A program made the translations under genes and the position numbers. 55,916 bases of DNA from Bacteroidota bacterium (lineage in GTDB: Bacteria > Bacteroidota > Bacteroidia > Bacteroidales > JAGONC01): NCBI GenBank assembly GCA_022711405.1, contig JAKLFC010000021.1, forward strand, positions 1 to 55,916, read 5' to 3'. Under the pieces are notes generated by a model. It was not told the origin of the DNA, did no database searches, and worked only from the letters and a program-made list of their open reading frames with translations. Shown here piece by piece: positions 32,756 to 42,591 of the stretch (position 1 is its first letter; each line of letters starts with the position of its first letter).

Positions 32756-33037
32756 CATTACCTCCCACACAAACGCCCTGATCCCTACCTCGCGGTTCAC
32801 CTCATCTATTTTCCGGATATCTTCCAGAAGGATCTCCACCTGTTCGTCCGGTATAACAGTGATGGCTGCCGAATTCATTTCCGGCCAGGTATGGGTTCCC
32901 AGCCGGGGTTCGCCGGTCTCACTGCCCCTGCCCTGAACTTCCTGCCACCACGTATAGCCCCTGATCCCCAACCGGTCGAACACATACTCCAACCTTTCGG
33001 TATGGGCCTGGTTAAATATGATAAAAATTGCTTTCAT
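32744..33037 (-). CDS. PG0541-type PII-like protein
   Basis: A 97-residue protein of the PG0541 transporter-associated family, with a PII-like ferredoxin fold. Marks are MKAIFIIFNQAHTERLEYVF, GIRGYTWW, GEPRLGTHTWPEMNSA and VGIRAFVWEV. Members are usually encoded beside RND efflux pumps, as here, 40 bp after the RND permease, and may sense a ligand or nucleotide and adjust the pump. It is the last gene of the efflux operon; the stop lies in a terminator stem. Confidence 0.88.
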   Translation of the reverse strand: MKAIFIIFNQAHTERLEYVFDRLGIRGYTWWQEVQGRGSETGEPRLGTHTWPEMNSAAITVIPDEQVEILLEDIRKIDEVNREVGIRAFVWEVMKTV

Positions 33038-33077
33038 TCTACAATAGTTGATGTCCTACGGACAATTAGAAGGTAAT

Positions 33078-36000
33078 TTATTGATCAAGGAAGATGAAGC
33101 GCTTGCGGAGCTTTGTCTTTTTGTCGCGTTCGCCTCTGCGGGCCAGGATGGCATACATGACCGGGACGATGACCATGGTGACGATCGTGGAAAATACCAG
33201 TCCTCCGATAACCGTGATGCCCATGGGTGACCAGATCTCAGAGCCTTCGCCTTTGCTCAGGGCCAGGGGCAGCATACCCAGGATAGTAGTTCCTGCCGTC
33301 ATCAGCACCGGGCGCAGACGCGAGCGGCCTGCACGCTCGATGGCTTCGTACAGTTCGTAACCCCTGTCGCGCATCAGGTTGATGAAGTCCACCAGCACAA
33401 TTCCGTTCTTGACCACGATACCGATCAGCAATACGGCTCCCAGGGCTGCGATCAGGCTTAACGTGGTGCCGGTCAGGAACAAGATCAGGACCACCCCCGT
33501 AAACGCGAAAGGAATCGAGAACATGATCACGAATGGCATGGCAAACGACTCAAACTGCGATGCCATCACGATGAACACCAGGATGAGGCTCACGACCATC
33601 AGCAGCCCGATGTCCTGGAATCCCTCCATCTGATCCTCATAGGCTCCGCCCACATTGATCATGATCTCCGGCGGCACCTCCACACCCTTCATCTCCTCCC
33701 TGATCCGGTTGGCCAGCTCTCCCAGGGATACGCCCACCGGTTTGACGGAAACCCTGGCGATCCTCTCTCTGCGCTTATGCTCTATGTTTGGTGGCGACCA
33801 GTATTCCTTCACCTGCCCCAGCTCGCTCAATTTGATCTTATGGCCCGATGGATTGATGATGGTGATCTCCTGAAGGTCGGTGATTGAATTCCGGTAGTCC
33901 TCCTCAAAGCGCAAATCGATATCATACTCATCTCCTTCTTCGCGGAATACGGAAGCGGTCAGGCCATCCACCCTGTTCCGGATAAAGGTGGAGACCATGG
34001 CGCTGTTGAGGCCGTTCAGGGCAAGTTTCTCGCGGTCAAGGACCACCTGTAGCTCAGGCCTGTCCTTTTCCCGGCTTAAGGTGACCTCCGAGGCACCTTT
34101 GATCGTGCGGACCCGGTCCCTGATCTCGTCGGCCAGCCGGTTGGTCTCATTGAAATCATACCCGAAAATTTCAATATCTACCGTATTAGTGGTTCCTCCA
34201 AACATGGAACTGGAAGTTGACACCTGGTACGTCACGATCTCCGCGATCTGATCGAGCTGTTGCCGCAGGTCATCAGCAATCTCGAAAACGGACCGGTCGC
34301 GCTCGCCAATGGGAACAAGCCTCATCATCAGATTGGACCGGTTGGATCCGGTGGCCATGAACAGTGAGAAGAAACTGCCTTCGTCGTCGGCACCTGTGGA
34401 ATTGGAAACCAGGGTGATCTCAGGATACCGTTCCCTGATGATCTGTTCTACCTTTTGGGCCGTTTTCAGCGACTCTTCCATCCTCAGTCCCGTTTGCATC
34501 TCAAGAGACACTGTCATGCTGCTCTCATCACTTTCAGGAAAAAAATCAGTCTTCACGAAAAACGCCCCAAGGACAAGGCTCCCGACAAAAATGGCTATGC
34601 TGACCGTAACGGTAAAACGTTTATGGTGCAACACCCAGTGGACAGTCTTCTGGTAAAAGGCATCCAGCCTGTCAAGAAAAACCCTGATGGTCCGATTGTA
34701 TGTCGTATTCAGAAGTCTTTCTTTTGACCCCCATGTTTTCAGCAACCTGGACGATAGCATGGGGGTCAGTGTGATGGCCACCAGCGTAGAGGTGACGATC
34801 GTAATGGTCACGATCCAGCCCAGCTCATTGAACATCACCCCGGTCATGCCACCGACAAGGGTCAGGGGAAGAAATACGGCAACGATCACCATGGTGGTGA
34901 CAATGACGGCCAGCCAGACCTCATTGGTGGCATAGATGGCCGCCTCACGCGGACTGCTTCCCCGTTCGATATGCCGGGTGATGTTCTCCAACACCACGAT
35001 CGCATCATCCACCACCATACCGATGGCAATGGACAGCGACGACAGGGAGATCACGTTGAGTGAACTTCCGGTAAAGTACAGATAAATAAAGGAGACCACC
35101 AGGGATATGGGAATGGTAAGTATGATGATCAGGGTGGCCCTCCATCGTCCCAGGAAGAACAACACTACCAGGATCACGAAAAGGAATGCCCACATCAGCG
35201 TTTCGGACAGGTTGTCGATCGAGCCCCGGATAAAATCAGAGGTGTCCATGATGGGCGCAATATGAATGTCGGGAGGCAGGGTGGGTATCAGTTCCTTTAG
35301 CTGCTGGTTGACCTCCCTGGCGATCTTCACCGTGTTGGCCCCCGATTGTTTCTGCACCAGCAGCCGCATTCCTTTTTTCCCATTGATGCTTTCATCGATA
35401 TAACCATACTTGAGGGTATCCTTAACCATGGCAACATCCCTCAGGTAAATGGGCTTTCCGGCCACATTTCCCACCACGATCCCATTCAACTGATCGCTTT
35501 CCGAGAATTCGCCCTCCACCCTCAGCTGGTAGTCGAGCTGACCCATCTTCACATTTCCCGAAGGCATGTTCAGGTTCTCTGAAGCGATCATGCTCCCTAT
35601 CTGTTCAAGTGTAAGGGCATACGCATCCAGCTTTTTGGGGTCGACGTCCACATAAATGATCCTTTTGGGTTCCCCAAACGTAGAAACGGATCCGACACCC
35701 TCGATCCGGTTGAGGGGATTCACCAGTTTCTCCTCAATGAGCTTCTCCAGTCCCGGGTAACTATCCTCAGCCGTGATGGCATAAAACAAAATGGGCATCA
35801 TGCTGGTATTGAACTTGAACACCGATGGCCGTTCACATCCATCAGGCAAATAATTGTAGGTGGCATCAATGACCGACCTCACATCGTTCATCACTTCATC
35901 GAGATTGGTGCCCCATTCAAACTCCAGATTCACAAGGGAAAGATTATCATAGGAGATGGAAGTGACCTCTTTCAGGTTATCCACTGAATTCATGGCATCC

Positions 36001-36203
36001 TCAATGGGTTTGGTCACATTCGTCTCTATGTCGGCGGCATTGGCTCCGGCATAGGTGGTCATGACGCTGATGAACGGGGGTTCCATTTCCGGGTAGAGGT
36101 CGATGGGTATGTTCCGCAGGGAATATACGCCCAGCACCACCACTGCGGTGAATACCATGATCGTTGTAATGGGTTTAGTGACGGCACTTTTATAGATACT
36201 CAT
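33078..36203 (-). CDS. RND efflux permease (HAE1-like)
   Basis: The inner-membrane proton-driven pump of a tripartite exporter, 1041 residues. It has the usual twelve membrane helices with two large periplasmic loops (about 30-335 and 560-865), proton-relay acids in GMVVDDAIVVLENI (about 397-410) and the FSIPFAFTGVVL region near 900. The DD motif points to the hydrophobe/drug branch (HAE1) rather than heavy-metal CzcA. It stands between the membrane-fusion protein (42-bp gap) and the PII-like gene. Substrate unknown. Confidence 0.95.
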   Translation of the reverse strand: MSIYKSAVTKPITTIMVFTAVVVLGVYSLRNIPIDLYPEMEPPFISVMTTYAGANAADIETNVTKPIEDAMNSVDNLKEVTSISYDNLSLVNLEFEWGTNLDEVMNDVRSVIDATYNYLPDGCERPSVFKFNTSMMPILFYAITAEDSYPGLEKLIEEKLVNPLNRIEGVGSVSTFGEPKRIIYVDVDPKKLDAYALTLEQIGSMIASENLNMPSGNVKMGQLDYQLRVEGEFSESDQLNGIVVGNVAGKPIYLRDVAMVKDTLKYGYIDESINGKKGMRLLVQKQSGANTVKIAREVNQQLKELIPTLPPDIHIAPIMDTSDFIRGSIDNLSETLMWAFLFVILVVLFFLGRWRATLIIILTIPISLVVSFIYLYFTGSSLNVISLSSLSIAIGMVVDDAIVVLENITRHIERGSSPREAAIYATNEVWLAVIVTTMVIVAVFLPLTLVGGMTGVMFNELGWIVTITIVTSTLVAITLTPMLSSRLLKTWGSKERLLNTTYNRTIRVFLDRLDAFYQKTVHWVLHHKRFTVTVSIAIFVGSLVLGAFFVKTDFFPESDESSMTVSLEMQTGLRMEESLKTAQKVEQIIRERYPEITLVSNSTGADDEGSFFSLFMATGSNRSNLMMRLVPIGERDRSVFEIADDLRQQLDQIAEIVTYQVSTSSSMFGGTTNTVDIEIFGYDFNETNRLADEIRDRVRTIKGASEVTLSREKDRPELQVVLDREKLALNGLNSAMVSTFIRNRVDGLTASVFREEGDEYDIDLRFEEDYRNSITDLQEITIINPSGHKIKLSELGQVKEYWSPPNIEHKRRERIARVSVKPVGVSLGELANRIREEMKGVEVPPEIMINVGGAYEDQMEGFQDIGLLMVVSLILVFIVMASQFESFAMPFVIMFSIPFAFTGVVLILFLTGTTLSLIAALGAVLLIGIVVKNGIVLVDFINLMRDRGYELYEAIERAGRSRLRPVLMTAGTTILGMLPLALSKGEGSEIWSPMGITVIGGLVFSTIVTMVIVPVMYAILARRGERDKKTKLRKRFIFLDQ

Positions 36204-36245
36204 ACAAATGCTCTTAAACGGTTAATACTTCGCTCCCTGCATACC

Positions 36246-37310
36246 CTATTCGGTAACCACTTCCACCGCGACTTTGTCGACCAGCCTTGGCTGTCCTGCG
36301 ATGATCAGCCTGTCGCCCTCCTTTATTCCCGGTGAGATGATCTCCACCATGTCGTCGAACCGCTGGCCCACGTCAACCGACACTCTTTTGGCCAATCCCT
36401 GCTCCTCGAGGAAGACATAGCGTTCATCAGAGCCCTGCATTTTCAGTACCGCCAGGGCGGGTACCACCAGGGCCTGCATCTCTCCCAGCTCCAGCCTTAC
36501 CCTGGCAAACATACCCGGTCGCAGCTTCTCTCCCGGGTTGTCGATCCTGATCTCAATCTGGAACGAATGCGTATAGGGATCCACGGTGGGGTATTTACGG
36601 ATGATCGAGCCCGTATAGGTTTCCCCGGGATAGATGTCGCACTGTACCGTTGGCTTCATGCCCTCCTTTACCAGGGGGTAATAGGTTTCCGGAATATTGA
36701 CGATCGCCTTCAGCGGGTTGATCTGTACGACCGAAAGGATGGCTGCCTTCCCGGAGGACGTGTTGGGGGCACCGGAATACATCTCTCCATCCTCAAAGTA
36801 TTTTCCTGAAATAACCCCGTAAAAGGGCGCCACCAGCCTGGTGTTATCCTGCAGGAACTCCACGTTCGACCGGGCGATCTCGTACTGGGTGGCCAGCTGG
36901 TCGAACTGCTGGCGTGTCACACTGCCTACCTTTTGCAGCGTATCGAGCCGCTTGTAGTCGGTTTCGAGGTTCTTCAGCTGGATGACGGCCTGCTGGAGCT
37001 GTGTCTGATCCATCTGCGCCAGGAGATCCCCCTGTTTGACACGGGTGCCCACCTCCACGAAGATCCTGTCGATCCGCCCGGGGCTGGAGGGAACCAGGTG
37101 CACTTCTTCATAGGGGAGCAATGTGGATGTATATTCGATGGTTTTTCCGATGATCTGCGACTGGAGCGTCATGATCCTGACTTTCTCCACCTTGGGGGCA
37201 GCTTCTGCCTGAGTACCGTCCTGGGGAGTTTTAGTACCGGATTCCGAGGAACATCCCGAAATTACCAGGACTGACAAACACACGACAGGAAAAAATCTTT
37301 CTGCTTTCAT
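36246..37310 (-). CDS. RND membrane-fusion lipoprotein
   Basis: The periplasmic adaptor of the pump, 354 residues with lipobox VISGCSS (Cys20). Barrel-sandwich halves (SSPGRIDRIFVEVGTRVKQG and VAPFYGVISGKYFEDGE) flank a hairpin (about 100-145), followed by a beta-barrel (LRPGMFARVRLELG) and the membrane-proximal domain (VDVGQRFDDMVEIISPGIKEGD). It bridges the TolC-like channel and the RND permease encoded on either side. Confidence 0.94.
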   Translation of the reverse strand: MKAERFFPVVCLSVLVISGCSSESGTKTPQDGTQAEAAPKVEKVRIMTLQSQIIGKTIEYTSTLLPYEEVHLVPSSPGRIDRIFVEVGTRVKQGDLLAQMDQTQLQQAVIQLKNLETDYKRLDTLQKVGSVTRQQFDQLATQYEIARSNVEFLQDNTRLVAPFYGVISGKYFEDGEMYSGAPNTSSGKAAILSVVQINPLKAIVNIPETYYPLVKEGMKPTVQCDIYPGETYTGSIIRKYPTVDPYTHSFQIEIRIDNPGEKLRPGMFARVRLELGEMQALVVPALAVLKMQGSDERYVFLEEQGLAKRVSVDVGQRFDDMVEIISPGIKEGDRLIIAGQPRLVDKVAVEVVTE

Positions 37311-37339
37311 TTCTGTTCGGGTATTAAATTACACTTGGT

Positions 37340-38638
37340 TTACAGTTTATTCATCAGTTTCTGCAGCTCACGGCGTGCGTTCAGCAGGGTCATGATGGAG
37401 GTCAGATAATCGGATTCAGCCTGCAGGTAATTGTTGTTGGCCGTGGCAAGATCGAGGCTGGAAGACACTCCCTGCTCATATTTGAACTGGTAGCTGTCGT
37501 AGATGCGCAGGGTCACCTCCACGTTTCGCTTGCGGTTGAGGTACTGATCGTAGGCGCTGGCCAGGTTGAACCGCAATTGCCGTTCCTGAAGCAGGAGCTG
37601 CTCTTCCAGAAGGCTTTTGTTGTTGAGCGTGGTCTCATGCTGTATCCTGGCCTGGTTCACCTGGGAGTACCGCATCCCGCTGGAGAGGATCGGAATGCTC
37701 AGGTTCAGCCCGATGACGTTCTTGGGCGATATATCAAAATCGGATTTCATGATCTTGCTCGTATAGGTATAATAACTGCTGAGCGTGGGCAGAAAATTCA
37801 TCTTTTTGAGACTGACCTGCCGTTCTGATAGTTTCTCCTGACTCAGCATGACCTGGTAATCGAGGTTGCTCTGAAGGTCAAAGGGCTGATCCAGAATATC
37901 CGTAAGATCAACGTTATCAAGAAAATAGTCAAGGGGATCGGTGAGTTCCAGCGGGGTGTCGACCGGTACCCCGAGATGGTAGCGGAGCAGGTTGTACGCC
38001 AGTTCCTGCTGGCGCTCGGCTGATTTCATGGCATTCTCCAGGGTGGAAAGCTGCACCTCGAACTGATCCAGATCCAGCTTTTCCGCCACTCCAACCAGTA
38101 CCATTGCCCTTGTGTTCTCCAGTATCTTCCGCGTATTGTCGAGGTTCTCCCCGATGATCTGAATGGAAAGATCCGTAACAAGCGCATTTTGATATGCCTG
38201 GATGGTCAGGTCCCTGATGTTCTGCTCCGTTCTCAGGTAATTTGTCCCCGACATGTCCTTGTAGATCCTCATCATCTGCAATCCCACAATGAAATTGCCG
38301 CTGAAAAGCATCTGCGATACCGTTGCGTAAAGATTACTTGTGGGATTGAACGGGATGACCGTGGGGGGCATCTCTTCGCTGAACCTTATTTCCATTTCGG
38401 CACCCATGTAGTTGGAATAATCCATGGCCAGGTCTGCCTGGGGCAGGAAAGCCGAAATGGACTCATTGACCCTTTTCTGGGCCAGCTCCACTGCCAAGGC
38501 AGCATTCTTGACCTGCTTGTTGTACTCAAGGGCATGGGTCTTGGCTCCCTCCAGCGAGAGGGTAAGCTTCTCCTGGCTGTATAACCTGCCCGGCAACAGG
38601 AAGATCAGCAGTGAACTATAAACAGCGAGTCTTTTCAT
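37340..38638 (-). CDS. TolC-family outer-membrane efflux channel
   Basis: The outer-membrane duct of the tripartite pump, about 432 residues from the ATG at 38638, which begins the signal peptide (MKRLAVYSSLLIFLLPGRLYSQ would be cut near residue 21). The reading frame opens at 38683, overlapping tetR by 4 bp, but the extra 15 residues do not fit an export signal. Two long helical OEP repeats are seen (THALEYNKQVKNAALAVELA and LDLATANNNYLQAESDYLT). The order tetR-tolC-MFP-RND-PII is consistent with one operon. Confidence 0.93.
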   Translation of the reverse strand: MKRLAVYSSLLIFLLPGRLYSQEKLTLSLEGAKTHALEYNKQVKNAALAVELAQKRVNESISAFLPQADLAMDYSNYMGAEMEIRFSEEMPPTVIPFNPTSNLYATVSQMLFSGNFIVGLQMMRIYKDMSGTNYLRTEQNIRDLTIQAYQNALVTDLSIQIIGENLDNTRKILENTRAMVLVGVAEKLDLDQFEVQLSTLENAMKSAERQQELAYNLLRYHLGVPVDTPLELTDPLDYFLDNVDLTDILDQPFDLQSNLDYQVMLSQEKLSERQVSLKKMNFLPTLSSYYTYTSKIMKSDFDISPKNVIGLNLSIPILSSGMRYSQVNQARIQHETTLNNKSLLEEQLLLQERQLRFNLASAYDQYLNRKRNVEVTLRIYDSYQFKYEQGVSSSLDLATANNNYLQAESDYLTSIMTLLNARRELQKLMNKL

Positions 38639-38679
38639 ACGATATGTTGTGTTGTGTTGTTTAAGAATCAGGATGGCGA

Positions 38680-39279
38680 TCACAGACCATCATACTGCGC
38701 TATCAGAGTCCTTCCTTTTTCTGTGGAAATCCCGATAAAGTAAGGGATGATGATGTTTCGCATCAGGTCGTTGGGGGATATGTTTTCAGGAAAAATATCC
38801 TTTTTGTGGAACGTTTCCATCATCACGTAAAAGAACGCATCTACGATCTCGACATTGATATCTTTTACAAAAATTCCTTCCTGGATTCCCTTCTCCAGGA
38901 TTTTACAGGAGAAGGATCCTGAACCGGGGCGGGGGTTTTTTTTCAGTATCTCCCAGAACTGAGGGTACAATTTCCGCAGGTCTTCAAAGAACAGATGGTT
39001 GATCTCCGATTTCTTCTTCCCCCCATGCTGGCCGAATTTATAGAGCGCTTCGATCACATTGGAAGCATTGGCCAGAATCTCCTTCACCTCCTCCATATGC
39101 TGGCGGTTCATCGCATCAAGGCATTCCCACACCAGGGTGTCCTTATCCCTGAACATTTCATAAATGGTCCTTTTGGACATGCCTGCCTCTTCGGCGATCT
39201 GATCCATGGTCACCTGACGGATCCCGTATTGAACAAAAAATTCGATGGATTTCTGAATAACGCGCTGACGGGGTTCCAT
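38680..39279 (-). CDS. TetR-family repressor of the efflux operon
   Basis: A 199-residue regulator. The N-terminal helix-turn-helix is visible as VTMDQIAEEAGMSKRTIYEMF (about 23-43, of which the recognition helix is MSKRTIYEMF). The C-terminal ligand domain is divergent, as usual. It is the first gene of the operon and its promoter is covered by a palindrome, so it probably represses itself and the pump until an inducer binds. Confidence 0.92.
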   Translation of the reverse strand: MEPRQRVIQKSIEFFVQYGIRQVTMDQIAEEAGMSKRTIYEMFRDKDTLVWECLDAMNRQHMEEVKEILANASNVIEALYKFGQHGGKKKSEINHLFFEDLRKLYPQFWEILKKNPRPGSGSFSCKILEKGIQEGIFVKDINVEIVDAFFYVMMETFHKKDIFPENISPNDLMRNIIIPYFIGISTEKGRTLIAQYDGL

Positions 39280-39294
39280 TCAAAAAAATTTCGG

Positions 39295-39322
39295 CAAAAA
39301 TATTAAAACTTTTTAAGTTTTA
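39295..39322 (-). promoter_or_regulatory. tetR promoter with palindromic operator
   Basis: TATTTTTG (39295-39302, minus strand) is a consensus -7 element 16 bp before the tetR start. Directly upstream TAAAACTT and AAGTTTTA (39304-39311 and 39315-39322) form an 8+3+8 palindrome, and a third AAGTTTT follows at 39324. Its position between -7 and -33 suits a repressor. The rest of 39323-39496 holds weak -7 matches (TAATTTAG at 39449, TAATTTTA at 39484) for the next gene. Confidence 0.6.
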
Positions 39323-39496
39323 TAAGTTTTCATAAAAAATTTAAATAAATACCTAACGCTGCAATAAAATCCACCTGATGGGATATACTCACCCGCATCC
39401 AATAGCCATGAAAGGGTGAAGGTCTGTCGCAGTATGCGAGAATTACTTAATTTAGCCATGAAAAGAAGTCAGCTGATCAACGATAATTTTATCCGC

Positions 39497-42484
39497 ATGT
39501 CATCTATCCGATCCCTGGCATTAACAGGCCTTGTCCTGTTAATGTCCGCCTTTCACCTGCACGCCCAGGTGATGATCAATGAGTACTCGGTATCCAACCT
39601 GAGTACCATCGCCGATAACTACAATAAATATGAGGACTGGATCGAACTATACAATAAAAGCGGCCAGGATATGGATGTCGGGGGATATTTTCTCAGTGAT
39701 AATCCGGATGATCCTCAAAAATGGGCATTCCCCGAAAGTACCCTCCTTTCCTCCGGAGGATTCCTGGTGGTCTGGGCATCCGGAAGGGATGAGGCCATAT
39801 CCGGTATCTTTCACACCAATTTCCGGATGTCACAAACAGGACCCAGTCCCGAATGGGTGGTGTTCTCCGATCCTTCGGGGACAGTACTCGAACAATATCA
39901 GCTGGAGATCACCCAGAATGGTCATTCCAGGGGCCGTATCAGCGATGGATTCCCTTCCTGGGGAATCTTTCAAAATCCCACCCCGGAATCTTCCAACAAT
40001 ACCTCCCCCGCATACAGCCGCTATGCCGAAAAACCATCGGTGAGTGTCCCGGCAGGATTTTACACCGAATCCTTTATGGTAACCATCACCACCAATGAAA
40101 CCAATGCCCAGATCAAATATACCCTCGACGGAACAGAACCGGTCTCATCCTCCGCCACATACACCGAGCCGCTCAACATCTCTTCCACCCTGATCCTGAA
40201 GGCAAGGGTGTTCAGCAGTTTTGCAGCCGTGCTTCCCGGGCTGATCGAGTTCAACTCCTATTTCATCAACGAAGTACATGACCTTCCCGTCATGTCAGTG
40301 GCAGGCAACGATATGCTGGAACTGCTCAACGGGGATGAAAGCCTACGTCCCTGGGGATCTGCTGAATTCTTTAATAAGGAAAAAGTACGTACCACTACGG
40401 CGTATGGCGAATTCAACGAACATGGGCAGGATTCATGGGTGCATCCCCAGCGCAGCATCGACTACATTGCCCGTGACGAATGCGGGTACAACAAGGCCCT
40501 GTTTGAAAAATTCTTCTCCCTGTCCGACCGTGAGGAGTTTCAGCGGGTGATCCTCCGGGCCGCCGGGGACGATAACTACCCGGGTATCGACACCAGTGCG
40601 CATATCAGGGACGACTTTGTGCAGACGCTCTCGGAGAAGGCCGGCCAGAAGCTCGACTGGCGCAGGTCGGAACGGTGCGTGCTCTATGCCAACGGTGAGT
40701 ACTGGGGAATCTATGCCATCCGGGAAAAGGTATCGGACCATGACTATACGGATTACTATTACAACCAGGGGAAATACGACATCCAGTACATCATGCTGTG
40801 GGGCGGCACCTGGGCTGAGTACGGAGGGGATCAGGCGCTGGAGGACTGGTACACGCTGTATAATTACATCGTGACGCACGACATGAGCAATCCCGAATAT
40901 TACCAGACCGTCACCAGCCAGTATGATATGACCAGCCTGGTGGATTATGTGATCATCAACTCCTACGTGGTTTGCTCCGACTGGCTCAACTGGAACGTAG
41001 GGTGGTGGAGGGGGCTGAATCCCCAGGGAACCCACGGCAAATGGGGGTATATCCTGTGGGACGAAGATGCGACTTTCGGGCATTACATCAACTATACCGG
41101 CATTCCTGCACAAAGTCCCTATGTGTCACCCTGTTACCAGGATGACCTGGCAGGCTGGCAGGATCCCGAAAACCATGTGGTCATACTGAATAAATTACGC
41201 GAGAATCCGGATTTCGAGCAATATTATGTCTCCCGTTATATTGACCTTCTGAATACCGCTTTTACAGATGAATACATGCTTCCCATGCTCGACAGCATGG
41301 CACAGATCATTGCCCCGGAAATTCCACGGCATACGGTGAGGTGGGGAGGATCGCTGCAACAATGGGAAACGAATGTTCAAAAGATCCGGGATTTTATCAC
41401 CACACGCAACAGCGTCATCCGGGGTGGACTGGCCGACTGCTACAACCTGACAGGGCCGTATGATGTAGTGATCGATCTGCAGCCTGAAGGCGCCGGCCAG
41501 GTTAAGATCAACTCCCTTCAACTTAGCCAGTACCCATGGACGGGATCCTATTTCAGCGGGATCGATGTGAAACTGCTGGCCATCGAAGCCAACCCTTCGT
41601 TTGAGTTCGACCGATGGATCCTGAAGCATCACGCGGTGTTCCCTTCAGATACGGCATTGGAAGTGTCGCTGAACCTGATGGAAATGGATTCGGTCATAGC
41701 CCTTTTCAAGCCCAGGGTCTTCAGTGATTCCCTGGTGCTCAACGAGATCAATTACAATTCCGCTGATAATTTCAATCCCGGCGACTGGGTGGAGTTCTAC
41801 AATCCGCATGACTACCCGCTCGATATTACCAGCTGGATATTCAGGGACGAGGATGACCAGCACATGTTTATCTTCCCTCCGGGAACCGTGATTGATTCGA
41901 AGGGATACCTGGTCGTCTGCGAGGACACGGAAGCGTTTTCCGCTCTTTTCCCCCTGGTGGACAATTACAGCGGGAACATGGACTTCGGTCTGTCGGGTAG
42001 CGGCGAGCTGATCCGGCTCTTTGATTCATCGGGTACCCTGATCGACACCGTTCACTATGATGACAAGTTTCCCTGGCCCACCGGCCCCGACGGAAACGGC
42101 CCCTCCCTGGAGCTCATCAATCCCTCGCTCGACAATGCACTGGCCACCAGCTGGGCCGCATCTTCCGCGCATGGAACACCGGGTGAGATCAACGGAACCT
42201 ATGTCGGCACTCCCTCCCTCGCTGTAGCGAACATAGTGAGCTGCCAGATCTGGCCTAATCCGGTCAGTGACAGGGCCACTATCAGTGTTAAAACCGAAAT
42301 GGATCCCCGTGGAGCGGAATGTATACTCTATGATATGTTCGGGCAGCAGGTGGACCGGATCAGGACAAGGAGGTCCTGGGAATTCCCTGTTTCTGGGAAT
42401 GATCTTCCCGCGGGGATGTATATCTTCAAGATCATGGATGGCAGACAAAACCTGCTGTTCTCGGGAAAATTGGTCATCATGTAA
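39497..42484 (+). CDS. Secreted lamin-tail/CotH protein with T9SS signal
   Basis: About 995 residues from the ATG at 39497, chosen because it begins a signal peptide (MSSIRSLALTGLVLLMSAFH); the frame is open from 39416. In order: a lamin-tail domain (VMINEYSVSNL onward, about 24-150), a chitobiase/FN3-like domain (YTLDGTEPVSSSATYTEP, about 180-240), a CotH-kinase domain (RVILRAAGDDN, NGEYWGIYAIREK, WGYILWDEDATFG, about 280-590), a second lamin-tail domain (LVLNEINYNSAD, about 750-900) and a type A T9SS C-terminal domain (IWPNPVSDRATISV ... GMYIFKIMDG). Such proteins are exported through the type IX system to the surface; the CotH part may phosphorylate surface proteins, but this is family knowledge from spore coats. 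Confidence 0.9.
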   Translation: MSSIRSLALTGLVLLMSAFHLHAQVMINEYSVSNLSTIADNYNKYEDWIELYNKSGQDMDVGGYFLSDNPDDPQKWAFPESTLLSSGGFLVVWASGRDEAISGIFHTNFRMSQTGPSPEWVVFSDPSGTVLEQYQLEITQNGHSRGRISDGFPSWGIFQNPTPESSNNTSPAYSRYAEKPSVSVPAGFYTESFMVTITTNETNAQIKYTLDGTEPVSSSATYTEPLNISSTLILKARVFSSFAAVLPGLIEFNSYFINEVHDLPVMSVAGNDMLELLNGDESLRPWGSAEFFNKEKVRTTTAYGEFNEHGQDSWVHPQRSIDYIARDECGYNKALFEKFFSLSDREEFQRVILRAAGDDNYPGIDTSAHIRDDFVQTLSEKAGQKLDWRRSERCVLYANGEYWGIYAIREKVSDHDYTDYYYNQGKYDIQYIMLWGGTWAEYGGDQALEDWYTLYNYIVTHDMSNPEYYQTVTSQYDMTSLVDYVIINSYVVCSDWLNWNVGWWRGLNPQGTHGKWGYILWDEDATFGHYINYTGIPAQSPYVSPCYQDDLAGWQDPENHVVILNKLRENPDFEQYYVSRYIDLLNTAFTDEYMLPMLDSMAQIIAPEIPRHTVRWGGSLQQWETNVQKIRDFITTRNSVIRGGLADCYNLTGPYDVVIDLQPEGAGQVKINSLQLSQYPWTGSYFSGIDVKLLAIEANPSFEFDRWILKHHAVFPSDTALEVSLNLMEMDSVIALFKPRVFSDSLVLNEINYNSADNFNPGDWVEFYNPHDYPLDITSWIFRDEDDQHMFIFPPGTVIDSKGYLVVCEDTEAFSALFPLVDNYSGNMDFGLSGSGELIRLFDSSGTLIDTVHYDDKFPWPTGPDGNGPSLELINPSLDNALATSWAASSAHGTPGEINGTYVGTPSLAVANIVSCQIWPNPVSDRATISVKTEMDPRGAECILYDMFGQQVDRIRTRRSWEFPVSGNDLPAGMYIFKIMDGRQNLLFSGKLVIM

Positions 42485-42591
42485 TACGCAAGTCACGATA
42501 CCTATATCTTGGTGGGTAAGAAGATCAAGTGTATATATTTTGTATTTTTATCCAGAATTCAAGTATCTTATCAACTTAATATCCTGACTTC

